From assembly GCF_004664715.2 (NCBI RefSeq), contig NC_051073.1, positions 61,737,379 to 61,801,378 of the forward strand: a stretch of 64,000 nt of DNA, written 5' to 3'. Below, piece after piece: positions 25,101 through 35,136 of the stretch (position 1 is its first letter; each line of letters opens with the position of its first letter). The notes under the pieces were generated by a model, which saw only the letters and a program-made list of their open reading frames with translations, was not told the origin of the DNA and did no database searches. Origin of the DNA: Peromyscus leucopus (Eukaryota; Chordata; Mammalia; Rodentia; Cricetidae). Made by a program: the position numbers and the translations under genes.

Positions 25101-25957
25101 CAACTTGAGTGTGTTCCTGTCACCAGTGCCAGCCACAGAGGGAGACTCACCTGTGGAGCACTTTTAACTTCTCCTGGAGTTTGTACAAGTGTCATCTCTG
25201 TCCCTTGGAAATTTGCTAAAAGGGAGAATCTGATCTGAAAACCCAGGGATGCACAGGACAGTTTCATGTCCCCTGCAAGAGTACACCACATCTGTCAGAC
25301 CTGGGGCAAGACCTCAGGTTCCTTTTCCCGCTGCTCCTAGAACACTACAGTAATCCATTTACTTATTTTTCTTAATTAAGTAGCACCTCAGTGAACAGAA
25401 ATGAGGATTAATGAAAGAACGCTCTTGGCAAATAACCTTAACAAAAAGATGTTTTTAGAAAAGGCTACATCTGTTGGCTCTTTCTTGACTAAATCTGATT
25501 GCCTTCTTCCAAAGTACTGCAGTTAATGTAACAAAGTATGATTTCCACCGCTTGGTCTGTCACTTCCCTCTGCTTATCAATTCGCATGAAATGGTCCTAC
25601 ACGGTTTTCCTTTCCAATGCCTTATTTGGTATAGACTCCCCGTGGTTAGTTCTGCTGCTGGAGCCCTCACCCAGAGATAAGTCGCCATGACAATTTCATT
25701 ATGTCTGGGGCAGTTGGCATACAGATGCCTGGTGTGCCCTGATCACACAGATGCCTGGTGTGCCCTGATTGCAGACAGCAGCTCCCTGCTGCAGGAAGGT
25801 GGGGGTCTCTGATCTCCCCGCGCTTCACTGGGGCTCAGAGAGAAAACACCCTTGGCTTCTGGTTTTCGTATTGCTTGTGGCTAGACTGGGGAGACACGAG
25901 GCTTGCAAGTAACTGTCCAGTGCTCACCCTGCGACTGTTGATCCTTCTCCTTTTTAG

Positions 25958-26088
25958 ACTCTGGAAGGAGGCTCTTACCGGGGGAACTTGAAGGACCCCA
26001 CAGGCTGCCTGAATGAGGGGATGACCCCTCCCACGCCTCCTAGAAACCTGGAAGAAGAACAGAAAGCCAAGGCTCTAAGAGGCAGAAT
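25958..26088 (+). CDS. Kalrn: Kalrn exon 4 of window: linker up to the DH2 start
   Basis: 131 bp, 43 codons plus two bases of a split Met codon (local residues 163-206). It reads TLEGGSYRGNLKDPTGC, LNEGMTPPTPPRNLEEEQ, KAKALRGRM. The TPPTPPR stretch is a possible SH3-ligand or proline-directed phosphorylation site (inference). The Met split AT|G at the exon end is immediately followed by FVLNELVQ in the next exon, the start of DH2. The acceptor is CCTTTTTAG and the donor AT|gtaagt. Confidence 0.95.
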
Positions 26089-26337
26089 GTAAGTGGCTCA
26101 CCATCCCACCCGGGTGTGTGTGTGTGTATGCTGCACAGTGGCCAGGGGGTCCTGTGCTGTCTGTCCACTATTCTCATCCTTTCTAAGTGAAGATGGCCCA
26201 GATCTGTACAGTACGTCACTGATCATCAATAAGCCACTTTGGCACTGCCTTAATGAAGCTTGGGCAGGGGGTATATTCTGTGAGATATCTGTATTGACAA
26301 AGTGTGGTTGTTACCAAGATCTAATACATCTTAAAAC

Positions 26338-26428
26338 AGAAAGGAAGGAAGGAAGGAAGGAAGGAAGGAAGGAAGGAAGGAAGGAAGGAAGGAAGGAAGG
26401 AAGGAAGTAAGTAAGGAAGGAAGGAAAC
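26338..26428 (+). repeat. (GGAA)n microsatellite
   Basis: About 17 perfect GGAA units, two GTAA variants, then three more units. Confidence 0.95.
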
Positions 26429-28209
26429 AGTAGAATTCAGAGAACCAGGGAACAGTTACTGTGGGTCTGCAGCACCAGAGAGCCCCTGTGGCAGAAGTCT
26501 GGTGGAGATCGTCTGAGGAGATGCCCCCCAAATGTAGGTAAGAGAAGCATAGGAGAGGCTGAGCTGCCTGGTGGGACCCCTTTCTGCTGCTTCTCCCAAG
26601 GCTTCGTATTCACTTGTAGGTTTCACTGAGCAAGAACCTCCTCTCACTTTGAATGACTAGTGGTGAGATGCAGTTTCGCATCTCGTAAAAACCCCACGTG
26701 CTGTGTAAGGTTTGAGTGCCCTGCCGCGATGCGGAGTCGGTCTCCTGGTGTTTGAGACATTGAAGACCGTACCGGACACCAGAACTCCTCCAGAACAGCC
26801 GTTTGCTCCAATAACTCAGTGGATGAGGTTGTGAGTGGCGCTCAGCACGGGCGAGGCCGATGTGAAGGTCCCATGTCATCGTCCCCATCCCCCCACTGTC
26901 TTCTCTTCTTCACATTCGTCGTTCCATTAGCCAGGCCGCAGACAGAAAAATGAGCAGAAATAACTGAAGCCAAGTCCCCTTTGCTGCTGGCACATCTGCA
27001 GAGTAAACATTTAGGGCTTGGTTGCCTTGGAAGCAGAAGGGCTCACATCATCGCAAGAGCCGGGTATCAAAGCGGGGCTGCCACGGCGGAGTCAAGAGCG
27101 GCAAGTGTCACGGAAACTAATACCCGTGTTTACCCCAGAGCCTTTTGAGGGCCGCAAGGATCCCAAGCACCGAGTGAATGAGCTGCTGTCTCCCACGTGA
27201 CGTTTCCTGGGCCTGGCTGCAGGTGCTGTCCCCCAGCTTCTCCTGTGGTGGTTACACTAGCTGGGGGAGGGGGAGCGGAGCATCAGGACTGCTTCCTTTG
27301 TCAGGATGAAGCACGGCTTATGTCGGGACAGCGGCCTGTGAGGTGACCGGTGGTTCTTGGAAAAGCCAGCGTCCTCGATCGTCTCTGGGACGCAAGTGGG
27401 CCCGAGTAGCGCTTACGTCATCACCAAAGAAGATGTTGTTTGATTTTTGTTCTCACAAGCCAGAAACGTTTGTTGCCTTTCCAGTCCGCTGTACCCATCG
27501 CTTCTCTCTTCTGAGTCTCCTCAAACCCTCCCCTTTCCATGCCGTGACCCTCCCTTGAGAACCGACCTGTTGAATGTCTCTTACTGTTTATGTCCTCAGT
27601 CTAACCTGCTGGGCTTCATGAGCACCGTGAAAGAGCAGACGTAACGGTGTTCAGTTATAAATACCGTTAGAGGCTCAATCGGGGGACGGCAGGAGGACAC
27701 TGAGGAGTTAAATGAGAGCTCCCTGGAGAGAAGATGAAAACAGGTGTCCTTTGTCCAGGAGGAGGAAGCCCCTCAGGGTGGACTCGCTGCCCTTAAGTTT
27801 TAGCCGCGCACCCACTCACCAGATGCCTTTGAGCACATCTTCTGTCCCACCCCCGCGGGATAAATCAACGAGTGAGACGAACAAGAACAACAACAGAAAG
27901 TCTTCACGTGTGGCAGGTTTACATTCTAATGGGAGAAAGCAGACAAACAAAATCAGTTAGTTGCGTGGTAGTTTGGAAGCTGGAGAAGAAAGAAAACAGA
28001 ACAGAGTGGAGAAAACCAAGCTTGCTGGTGAGGCCATGCTGCAGTTGGAAACTCTTCTTCCGGGCGTGCACAGAGGGCAGGAAGAGGTAAGGGGCTCGCC
28101 ATGGAGGACCGGTGCCTCGGCAGTGGATACAGCCAGTGCCAAAGCTCAGAATTCCTGTGGAAGGAAGGCCACCCATCCCTTACCAGCGTGAAAGTTGGGC
28201 AGTCACAGG

Positions 28210-28545
28210 ATGCTCAGTCTTCACTGTCGGCTTGACTGGCTGAGAATCCCCTGAGAAACACACTTCTGGGTACGCCTGTGAAGACATTTCCGGAAGACTG
28301 GCCCTGAGCATGTGTGGCACCACCCCCCTGGGATGGGGTCCTGTACTGAATGGAAGGGAACCAGGAGGCCACTGGGCTGAACACCAATGTTCCTCTCTAT
28401 GGCTACGGTGTGACCAGCTGTCTCCCCCTCACCCCCCACCATGGTAGAGTGTACCCCCTTAAACTGGAAACCAAATAAACCCCTCCTTCCTTCGTCAGTT
28501 GCTTTCGTCAGGCATTTGTGATACCAAAAAGAAGAGTAACTAATA
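28210..28545 (+). mobile_element. Unclassified rodent interspersed repeat
   Basis: Contains 'tgtcggcttgactggctg', 'ggaaaccaaataaacccc' and 'gttgctttcgtcaggc', resembling a common rodent family with 'ccaaataaaccc' and 'gttgctttt' near its end. I do not know its formal name. Confidence 0.5.
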
Positions 28546-28703
28546 TAAAGCCCATTTGTAGCTGGAAGAATTTCAGGTAGACCAAAGAATAACATTCATG
28601 TACTGTAGGGATTGGACATGAAAAAAAATGGCATTATTTTCAACTCTTTTGGCAGTTAATCATGCAGTGAGTGCCTTGATAAGCATGTATACCAATGTAG
28701 TTT

Positions 28704-28822
28704 TGTTTTGTTTTCTGAAGGAGTCTTGTTATGTAGCCCAGACTGGCCTCGAACTCTTGATTCTCCTGCCTCTCAAGTACTGGGATGATAGATATCTGTG
28801 CTCCCCACGACACCAGCTAGAC
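28704..28822 (-). mobile_element. B1 SINE, diverged
   Basis: Reverse-strand B1: 'gtcttgttatgtagcccag', 'tggcctcgaactcttgat', 'agtactgggatgatag'. Confidence 0.8.
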
Positions 28823-29584
28823 TTCTTTGATCGTGTCTCATCTCCCCGGGTACTTTACTGGCCCTTCACAGGAACCCAGTGCAAGTTCCCTTTCCTAGAG
28901 ACTATCAGAACCCAAGACAACAGCCTCCATTAGTCAGCCAACACCTGAAGATAAAGATATCGGTACCTGGCGGGCGGCACAGCATTGGCCCTCCTCTCCC
29001 AAGGGCAGGGCCCAACCCCGAATTCCCACTCTCTTTTTCATGTGGGTTTTCTCTTGCGGCTCTATTCCAGGAAGTAACTTGGGCCATGCTAAAGATACCT
29101 CTAAAGGCTTCTATTTGTCCTTGCCAGTTCCTTCCTGTGGCCTGAAACACATGATTGTGTGTTGGAGGGAGAGAACCAGCTAGGAGTTCTGAGCAAGCTG
29201 ATAAAGCCGGCATGTGTTCTTTGCTATCCCCATATGCTCTGAGACCCAGACCCCCGGGATTCAGTGGCTTCTCTGTGCTCTGTAGGAAAGCATGTCAGAT
29301 GAATTGCTCCCAGGGTTTGGAACAGTTGCTGGATTGTGACGGTCACCACTCCTCTGTGACATCTCAGAATGTCATCCCTTCCGTCAGCTGGGCCAAAAGT
29401 TGTACTGGGGTGCCTCCAGGCAAAACTCTTTCTGACTCCTGTAAACACAGACCTCTGGGGCCTGTGCATAACCAGGGTGTCTTCTGTACAGTGTTGTGAG
29501 TCTCAGAACTGAAGAAAGGAAGTAGCATTTGAGGTGGAGACTTCAGGGATGCCAGAGGCCTGCCCGGGCTGTTCCCTAGGCAGT

Positions 29585-29800
29585 AGGCTACTTGGAAAGG
29601 ATCGTCTTTGGGCTCTTAACACTTAGGTTCAAATCCCTCCTCTGCTCTTCACTTTGTAGACTTGGACAAGCCCCCTAACCTTCCCATCTGTCTCAGTATT
29701 TAAATAATAGGATTTTACAATCCTGCCTTGTTATAAGCGTGAAAAAACCCAGATGGGGTAACTGGCATGTAATAAATGCTCTAGGAGATAGAACTAATCC
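29585..29800 (+). mobile_element. MIR SINE remnant
   Basis: Contains 'aggttcaaatccctcctc', 'acttggacaagccccctaa' and 'ggcatgtaataaatgctc', the MIR core and tail. Confidence 0.75.
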
Positions 29801-30184
29801 ACAGAGAACCCAAGAAAGCAAATGCCCTTGTTATTATCAGTCCTATGCCCTGGGGTAGGGAATGCTGGATTCAGAGTTGTGAACATGAAATAGATGCAGC
29901 CAACCTAGGTTCTTTAGCCTTGACTGAGGCTTTTCCAGGCCAGTTACCATAGATACATTCCCGAATAACTGCAGATTATGTATTATAGAAGCTTGATTCA
30001 ATATCTCCATAGCCTTTCAAGGCTGGTTAACACACAAATGACTCTCTTCTCTTGCTAAGAGAAGAATGGAGCCGAAATGAAGGAATAAAAGTCTCATGTT
30101 GATCCCTTGGTTTCAATGCTTTCATAACTCAGTTTTGCAAGAAGTGGTTATAGTCCTTTCTACAAGAGGTGGTGGTTGTTTCTG

Positions 30185-30475
30185 CAAGAGGTGGTAGAGT
30201 GAAGCTTGATTCATAGGGTGCTTGCCTTGCACGTACAAAGTCCCAGGTTCAATGCCCAGCACTGTGTAAAACTGGCTGTGGTGGCATATATCGCTAATCA
30301 TAAAACTAGCTGTGGTGGTATATATCTCTAATCATAAAACTAGCTGTGGTGGTATACATCTCTAATCCTGGCACTCATGGGGTGAAGGCAGGAGACTCAG
30401 AACTTCACGATCATCTTTGGCTATATAGGGACTTTGAGGCCAGCCTGGGAAATATGAGACCTTATCTTGGAGGAG
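30185..30475 (+). mobile_element. B4-like composite SINE with internal triplication
   Basis: A tRNA-like head ('ggtgcttgccttgcacg', 'cccaggttcaatgcccagc') is followed by a B1-like body ending 'tttgaggccagcctggg'. Between them a 34-35 bp segment with 'agctgtggtggtatatatc' occurs three times (30268-30367). Confidence 0.7.
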
Positions 30476-30752
30476 AAGGATGAGGAAGGGAGGGAAGGGG
30501 AGGATAGTAAGGGGCACCCTCCCTCACCTGACCGTTGTGCCCCCTGGGGCTGGCCCTCTCTAGCTTTGCATTCTCATCTCATCAGTGATTCTCCAGGTGT
30601 GCTAAAGGCATCTTGCTACTGTGCTCTGTGAGGCTCTTTACAGTGGTGCTGTGTTAAGTTTTCTGAAATCACATTCCTGTGCTCTGTGCTGTGGAGATTT
30701 CTCGATTAATAATGAATGAATGGGAGCCTCACTGTCTTTATCTCTTGCTCAG

Positions 30753-30819
30753 GTTTGTCCTGAATGAGCTGGTACAGACAGAGAAGGACTACGTCAAGGA
30801 CCTGGGGATTGTGGTGGAG
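30753..30819 (+). CDS. Kalrn: Kalrn exon 5 of window: DH2 helix 1 (CR1)
   Basis: 67 bp: one base completes the Met codon, then 22 codons (local residues 207-228) reading FVLNELVQTEKDYVKDLGIV-VE. This is conserved region 1 of a Dbl-homology domain; the Glu in the E-L-V-x-T-E-x-x-Y-V signature contacts switch I of the GTPase in DH structures. The reading agrees with kalirin and differs from Trio (FVLRELVETEQDYVKDLGLV, from memory). The donor is GAG|gtaagc. DH2 continues over six more exons within 4.3 kb. Confidence 0.97.
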
Positions 30820-30989
30820 GTAAGCAGATGGCGGCGTGGGTGTGCCTGTGTTCGCCTGACCTGGGCCCAGGTGCTTTAACCTGTACACGCTCGACTTTCT
30901 GGGAATTTGCAGAAAATAAGAGTGGTGCAATTCAGACAGAATGTGGAGGCAGATTTTCATTTCCTTCTTGAAATATTTTAATGGCGGCC

Positions 30990-31100
30990 GGGGGTGGGGG
31001 AGGCAGAGGCAGGTGGATCTCTGAGTTCGAGGCCAGCCTGGTCTACAGAGTGAGTTCCAAGACAGTCAGAGCTGTTACACAGAGAAACTTTGTCTCGAAA
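30990..31100 (+). mobile_element. B1 SINE, 5'-truncated
   Basis: Contains 'gaggcagaggcaggtgg', 'cgaggccagcctggtctac' and 'gagaaactttgtctcg'; the left end is replaced by G-rich sequence. Confidence 0.88.
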
Positions 31101-31113
31101 AAGGGGGGAGGAA

Positions 31114-31137
31114 GGGGGAGGGAGAGGGAGGGAGGGG
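31114..31137 (+). repeat. Candidate G-quadruplex tract
   Basis: Five G-runs of 3-5 separated by loops of 1-3 nt, 130 bp before an exon acceptor. Confidence 0.6.
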
Positions 31138-31266
31138 AACAAATATTTTAATGTATTTAGAGGGGGGGCTGGTTGAGTGGGAGAAGCGACCACGGTGCTG
31201 CTAAGGGATGGGGCTTGGCCCGGAACACTGTTAAGTCACATGCTGACGTCGCCTCTTGGTGTGCAG

Positions 31267-31370
31267 GGCTTCATGAAGAGAATAGAAGAGAAGGGGGTCC
31301 CCGAGGATATGCGGGGAAAGGACAAGATCGTGTTTGGAAACATCCACCAGATCTATGACTGGCATAAAGA
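31267..31370 (+). CDS. Kalrn: Kalrn exon 6 of window: DH2
   Basis: 104 bp, 34 codons plus two bases (local residues 229-263), reading [18 protein letters not shown] then [16 protein letters not shown]. The IVFGNIxxIYxWH stretch is the conserved core around DH helix 2, typical of the Trio/kalirin C-terminal GEF. The split codon GA|T gives Asp. The donor is GA|gtaagt; in-frame TAA follows directly if the intron is retained. The [10 protein letters not shown] segment separates kalirin from Trio. Confidence 0.97.
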
Positions 31371-31523
31371 GTAAGTTCTGTGCAGCCCTGAGAGCAGGGC
31401 GTGGGCCCCTCTGCATCTGACCTGAGCAGTGTTATTTGACGGGGACCTCCTGTCGTTGATTTCATCATTGAGAAGTGATGTCTCTCCCAGAAGCGGTGAC
31501 TTCCCTCTCCTCTCTCCTTTTAG

Positions 31524-31593
31524 TTTTTTCCTGGCTGAACTGGAAAAATGTATCCAAGAGCAAGACAGACTGGCCCAGCTCTTCATTAAGCAT
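31524..31593 (+). CDS. Kalrn: Kalrn exon 7 of window: DH2
   Basis: 70 bp: one base completing Asp plus 23 codons (local residues 264-286), reading FFLAELEKCIQEQDRLAQLF-IKH. It continues the DH2 helical bundle after a 153-bp intron, the shortest in the window, which contains no repeat. The acceptor is CTCCTTTTAG and the donor CAT|gtgagt. Confidence 0.96.
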
Positions 31594-31859
31594 GTGAGTG
31601 TCGGCCTGGCAGTCTCCCATCTCTCCAGGTGCCGAAACACTCTTTTTAAAATTCCTCCTCTCTTTGGCTCTCCTTGGGATCACTCTCTCTCTCTCTCGCT
31701 CTCTCTCAGTGCTCTGGTTTTGTTTTTTTAGCACATTTAGCCATTTCACAGCCCTGTGCATGTGGCGCAGGCCTCGTCCCTAACTGCCCTTGGCTCTGGG
31801 TGGAGGAAGGGGGAGCAGACAGCCAGGATGCCTGATCGTCACGTTTTTCTTCCCACCAG

Positions 31860-31946
31860 GAGCGCAAGCTGCACATTTACGTGTGGTACTGCCAGAACAA
31901 GCCTCGTTCCGAGTACATCGTGGCTGAATACGATGCCTACTTTGAG
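31860..31946 (+). CDS. Kalrn: Kalrn exon 8 of window: DH2 middle
   Basis: 87 bp, phase 0/0, 29 codons (local residues 287-315), reading [18 protein letters not shown] then [11 protein letters not shown]. It contains the Y-x-x-Y-C-x-N motif typical of DH helices 3-4. The preceding 266-bp intron holds only a short (TC)n tract near 31683. The acceptor is TTCCCACCAG and the donor GAG|gtgagc. Confidence 0.96.
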
Positions 31947-33050
31947 GTGAGCTGTTCCTTATGGTTGAGACGCTCAGGCCAAGACAGCCACGTTGAGACA
32001 GGCCCCGGATCCTCCATCCACGGGTGCCCCCGCCTTTGGCCTTCATGACAAGAAACTGGCCTCCACAGAGCCGTTAGCTCTTAGCTCCATCCCTACATGC
32101 GCCTTCGCTTGAAGAGGAGCCGGGGCGGCTCTGTCTACACACTGTTGAGAAGCCTCCGCTTATGGAAATAGTCTGTCGCAGACTATCCGTGGAAGCTCTC
32201 GTTCTTCTCACGCGACCACTGAGCCCGATAGTGTCCACGGTCTTCCCCACCTGCCCCTGGGACTGTGGCTAATTGCCTTTCCCCTGGTTTAAAGATCTTG
32301 CCGAGACTTCACAGTCAGCTTTTTAAAAATGTACTTATTTTTATTTTATGTGCAAATTGGTATTCTGCCTGCATGTATGTCTGTGTGAGGGTGCCAGATC
32401 CCCAGAAACTGGAGTTGCAGACAGTTGTGAGCTGCTGTGTGGGTGCTGGGGATTGAACCGGGGTCCTCTGGAAGAGCAGCCAGTGCTCTTCACAGCTGAG
32501 CCATCTCTCCAGCCCCCTCATAGTCAGCTCTTGTTCTCGGTCTGTAGCTAGCATCAAAACTGGTCCCCCACACCGTTGAACTTGACCCGTCCACAGCATC
32601 CCAAGCCTTGAGATCCTTTGTTTCTAAAAATCATTCCTATGTCCAACACCTCCAAGTGTGTGAATGCCCCAGCCTGGCAGGATCACATCTGTTGATAAAG
32701 AGGCAACACCGTCCTTTAGAAAGGACCCTGAGTGGTTGGAGAGCACAGTTTAGGGCCATCCTTATAGGCCTGTTGTGTCGGAGCGGAAGCCCTCACCTGA
32801 TTCTTCCCTGGGGTGGGAGAGAAAACACAGTACCTGTTTCAGGTTTCATCCCAGAACTAAGGTCAGGACTCACAGTGCTCACAGTGCTCACTGTGAGTAC
32901 TCAGGAGCCAAGCGAGGTCTTTCTTGGGGCTGTGTGACACCGAGCTCCTAACGTGAACAGTGGGGTAGGCAGTGGTAGCTGGAAGATTCTCAAGTTCTCC
33001 TGGAGAGCGTGAAGGCTCCTCGTTCACCCCTGTGCACCTTCGTGTTTCAG
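31947..33050 (+). other. Kalrn: Kalrn intron after window exon 8
   Basis: 1104 bp. It contains a minus-strand B2-type SINE (32322-32516) and otherwise single-copy sequence without a recognised exon. The acceptor is CGTGTTTCAG. Confidence 0.88.
32322..32516 (-). mobile_element. B2-type SINE
   Basis: Reverse-strand copy: 'ttgaaccggggtcctctgg', 'gctgagccatctctccagc' at its right end and a T-rich left end. Confidence 0.88.
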
Positions 33051-33143
33051 GAGGTGAAGCAAGAGATCAATCAGAGGCTGACCCTCAGCGACTTCCTCAT
33101 CAAGCCCATTCAGAGAATAACAAAATACCAGTTGCTGCTCAAG
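33051..33143 (+). CDS. Kalrn: Kalrn exon 9 of window: DH2 CR3 (catalytic core)
   Basis: 93 bp, phase 0/0, 31 codons (local residues 316-346), reading EVKQEINQRLTLSDFLIK then PIQRITKYQLLLK. The L-x-D-x-L-I-K-P-x-Q-R-x-x-K-Y-x-L-L-L-K stretch is the hallmark CR3 of RhoGEF domains. Its Lys and neighbouring residues contact switch II of RhoA in DH structures, so the GEF2 catalytic surface is intact here. The donor AAG|gtaaaa has A at +5 and is rather weak. Confidence 0.97.
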
Positions 33144-34063
33144 GTAAAAAGCTGTGGGCCTGGGTCCAGGCTGGAGAAGTGTCTCCTCAGACTGGAGCCA
33201 TGGGCATGGCGCTTGGGAGTGCCACTGTCCTTCAGGCTGGAAAGCGGCTGGTGGCCCCCTCAGCCTGCTGCCTGAAGAGCTTGCATGGCCCTGTGTCTGC
33301 CCTTAAGGTGGCTTGCTACTTGTCTTTCTTCCTCTATTTTATTTTCTTCCCCCACCTCGCTCACTTTCTCTTCCATCTTTCCTCCGGGGAACTGAGCCAA
33401 GGGCCCTACCTCTACACTCTATCTCCACCCTGAGCCCTTTCTCGAGCTCTGTTACGGCCACTGACTCAGTGCCTTTGAAAACTAAAGCGTAAGCCGGGCA
33501 CGGCGCCACTCATCTGTACTCTAGCGTTCGGGGCACGAAGGCAAGAAGGTCATGAGGATGTAACCGTGAATACGTGGAGTGCCTCCCTCTCTCAAACAAA
33601 CAGCAGCACAAAGCCCTCAAAAATAACAAGAGTCTGAGGATGGAATAGAGGGGAAAGGGTGGCCCTTGGAGACCTTCCGTAGTCCCTAAGATGCTGATCA
33701 TATGCTAAACAGCTTAACTTGATTTTTTTTTTTTTTCTTCTGGAAAGAAGAGGTCAAGTGGAAAACACTCGACTCCTTTCTCCTGTCTGTCTTGTCACGG
33801 TCCCGCTTTCCTCCCTCCTCTGTCCCTTCTCCCAGGCTCATTTGTCATATTCTAGCGTCTCTCTCGGTGTCTTTGTATCTACCGTGACTCAGTCTTTTCA
33901 TTTCTCAGCTGCTACAATCCATTGGCACTTCCACTGGGGAGGGAAGTCTTTGGGGGTGCTGTTGCATTTTTATGATAAGTGGGGGTTTTTTGTTTTTTGT
34001 TTTTTAATGGCTCTCTGGCTATGTTACTATCCGATTCACCCTTCCCGTGCCCTTCCTTACCAG
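33144..34063 (+). other. Kalrn: Kalrn intron after window exon 9
   Basis: 920 bp of pyrimidine-rich sequence with a very degenerate B1-like patch near 33492-33600 and a T-run at 33722-33736. No exon was recognised. Confidence 0.8.
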
Positions 34064-34114
34064 GACTTCCTGCGATACTGCGAGAAGGCCGGTTTGGAGT
34101 GCGCAGATATCGAG
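34064..34114 (+). CDS. Kalrn: Kalrn exon 10 of window: DH2
   Basis: 51 bp, phase 0/0, 17 codons (local residues 347-363), reading DFLRYCEKAGLECADIE. It follows directly on the CR3 helix (QLLLK-DFLRY). From memory human kalirin has FLRYSEKAGLECSD; if so, this genome has Ser-to-Cys in RYCEK. This is the smallest coding exon in the window, and in-frame skipping would remove part of the long DH C-terminal helix. The acceptor is CTTACCAG and the donor GAG|gtaggt. Confidence 0.95.
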
Positions 34115-34947
34115 GTAGGTTTCTGCTTGTAATGCTTGCTCTCCTCAGGGGCCGTAGCGAGTGTCTTGTCCCCAAAGGGAAGAGATAGTCAGAAGGTCCA
34201 GGGTCCAAGTCTCTCCCCTCTTACTCAGCAACAGGAGGCATGGCGGGTGCTACTGAGCAGAGTGTTTCTAAGAACTCAAGAATCCTGTCCTGGACCCAGC
34301 CCCCAGGGCCTAGCCCACTGATATCTGGGGCTCTTGCTGGGGATAGTGGGCAAGAGTGACATTTGACACTGGGGGAAATTGGCCAGATTCAATCTGCCAC
34401 TTTGTTTCTGGCTTCAAGTGCCTTTTGGCCCTAACACATAAATCACTCCATTTCCATCCCTCAACACACAGTGCGGATTACCCCCCAATCACCCCCCACC
34501 CCCGAGTGATTCCTTTGGGCTGCCATAGGGATTATTTTAAGCCAAAGAGGTTGCAGCCATTTCTGGCAGGTTATTTTAGGTCAGAATCTCTTGTGTGTTT
34601 CCACAACCAGGCTAAGCTGTTGCTTGGGCATTCTGAAAGCCACACAGAAAAGTTAAAAAAAAAAAAAAAATGGGGGGGTGGAGTGGCGATAAAAGCAGGA
34701 GGTAGAAAAAGGATGGGCCGGGTAACATTTCCCATGTGTTGTCACCATTGACATGGGGCCCCTTGCCCATACCAGCCTCTCCTATCTAAAAACGCCACAC
34801 AGTCCTCTGAGGGTGAACAGAGGGGACCACACCCTTTCTGAAAACAAAGGGACTAGCAGAGATAAGTTCCTCCTCCCATCCCTGAATTTTGTGAGCTTCC
34901 TACTGAATGCTGCTCCCCCATCCTGAGTGACGTGTTCTTTCCCACAG
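34115..34947 (+). other. Kalrn: Kalrn intron after window exon 10
   Basis: 833 bp, mostly single-copy, with an A-run followed by G's at about 34654-34682. It ends TTCTTTCCCACAG. No exon was recognised. Confidence 0.85.
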
Positions 34948-35025
34948 AAAGCCGTGGAGTTAATGTGCCTTGTTCCCAAACGCTGCAATGACATGATGAA
35001 TCTGGGACGCTTGCAGGGCTTTGAG
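34948..35025 (+). CDS. Kalrn: Kalrn exon 11 of window: DH2 C-terminal helix
   Basis: 78 bp, phase 0/0, 26 codons (local residues 364-389), reading KAVELMCLVPKRCNDMMN then LGRLQGFE. The V-P-K-R-C-N-D-M-M-N stretch is the conserved end of the DH bundle that leads into the PH domain. The donor GAG|gtgagc lies 45 bp before a 17-bp minisatellite. Confidence 0.96.
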
Positions 35026-35070
35026 GTGAGCCCTGAGGAGTGCCACTAAAGCCCCTGTAGACGGGAGCCA

Positions 35071-35136
35071 GCCAGGCCGTGGAGGGAGCCAGGCCGTGGA
35101 GGGAGCCAGGCCGTGGAGGGAGCCAGGCCGTGGAGG
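35071..35136 (+). repeat. 17-bp minisatellite
   Basis: About 3.9 perfect copies of GCCAGGCCGTGGAGGGA, 45 bp after the exon 11 donor. Confidence 0.93.

Larger units (their letters stand above)
15516..25957 (+). other. Kalrn: Kalrn intron after window exon 3 (10.4 kb)
   Basis: The longest complete intron in the window. It holds an L2-like fragment (about 16585-16770), minus-strand B1 copies (18533-18668 and 20305-20474), an old L1 3' piece (about 19960-20300), an LTR-like repeat (20545-21065), a B2 (21520-21690) and a CG/CA alternating tract (22066-22123). The rest is single-copy or too decayed to name, including 22850-25950. No alternative exon was recognised. Confidence 0.8.
26089..30752 (+). 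other. Kalrn: Kalrn intron after window exon 4
   Basis: 4664 bp. It contains a (GGAA)n microsatellite only 250 bp after the donor (26338-26428), an unclassified interspersed repeat (28210-28545), a minus-strand B1 (28704-28822), a MIR remnant (29585-29800) and a B4-like composite SINE with an internal triplication (30185-30475). The stretch 26430-28200 shows nothing nameable. The acceptor region is TTATCTCTTGCTCAG. Confidence 0.85.
30820..31266 (+). other. Kalrn: Kalrn intron after window exon 5
   Basis: 447 bp. It is largely a B1 (about 30990-31100) followed by a G-rich purine tract with G-quadruplex potential (31114-31137). The acceptor is TGGTGTGCAG. Confidence 0.88.

Noticed and set aside
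35071..35136. Tandem repeats here and at 40155 and 51965 as CRISPR-like arrays
   Set aside because: The units are directly adjacent without unique spacers, and the genome is mammalian.
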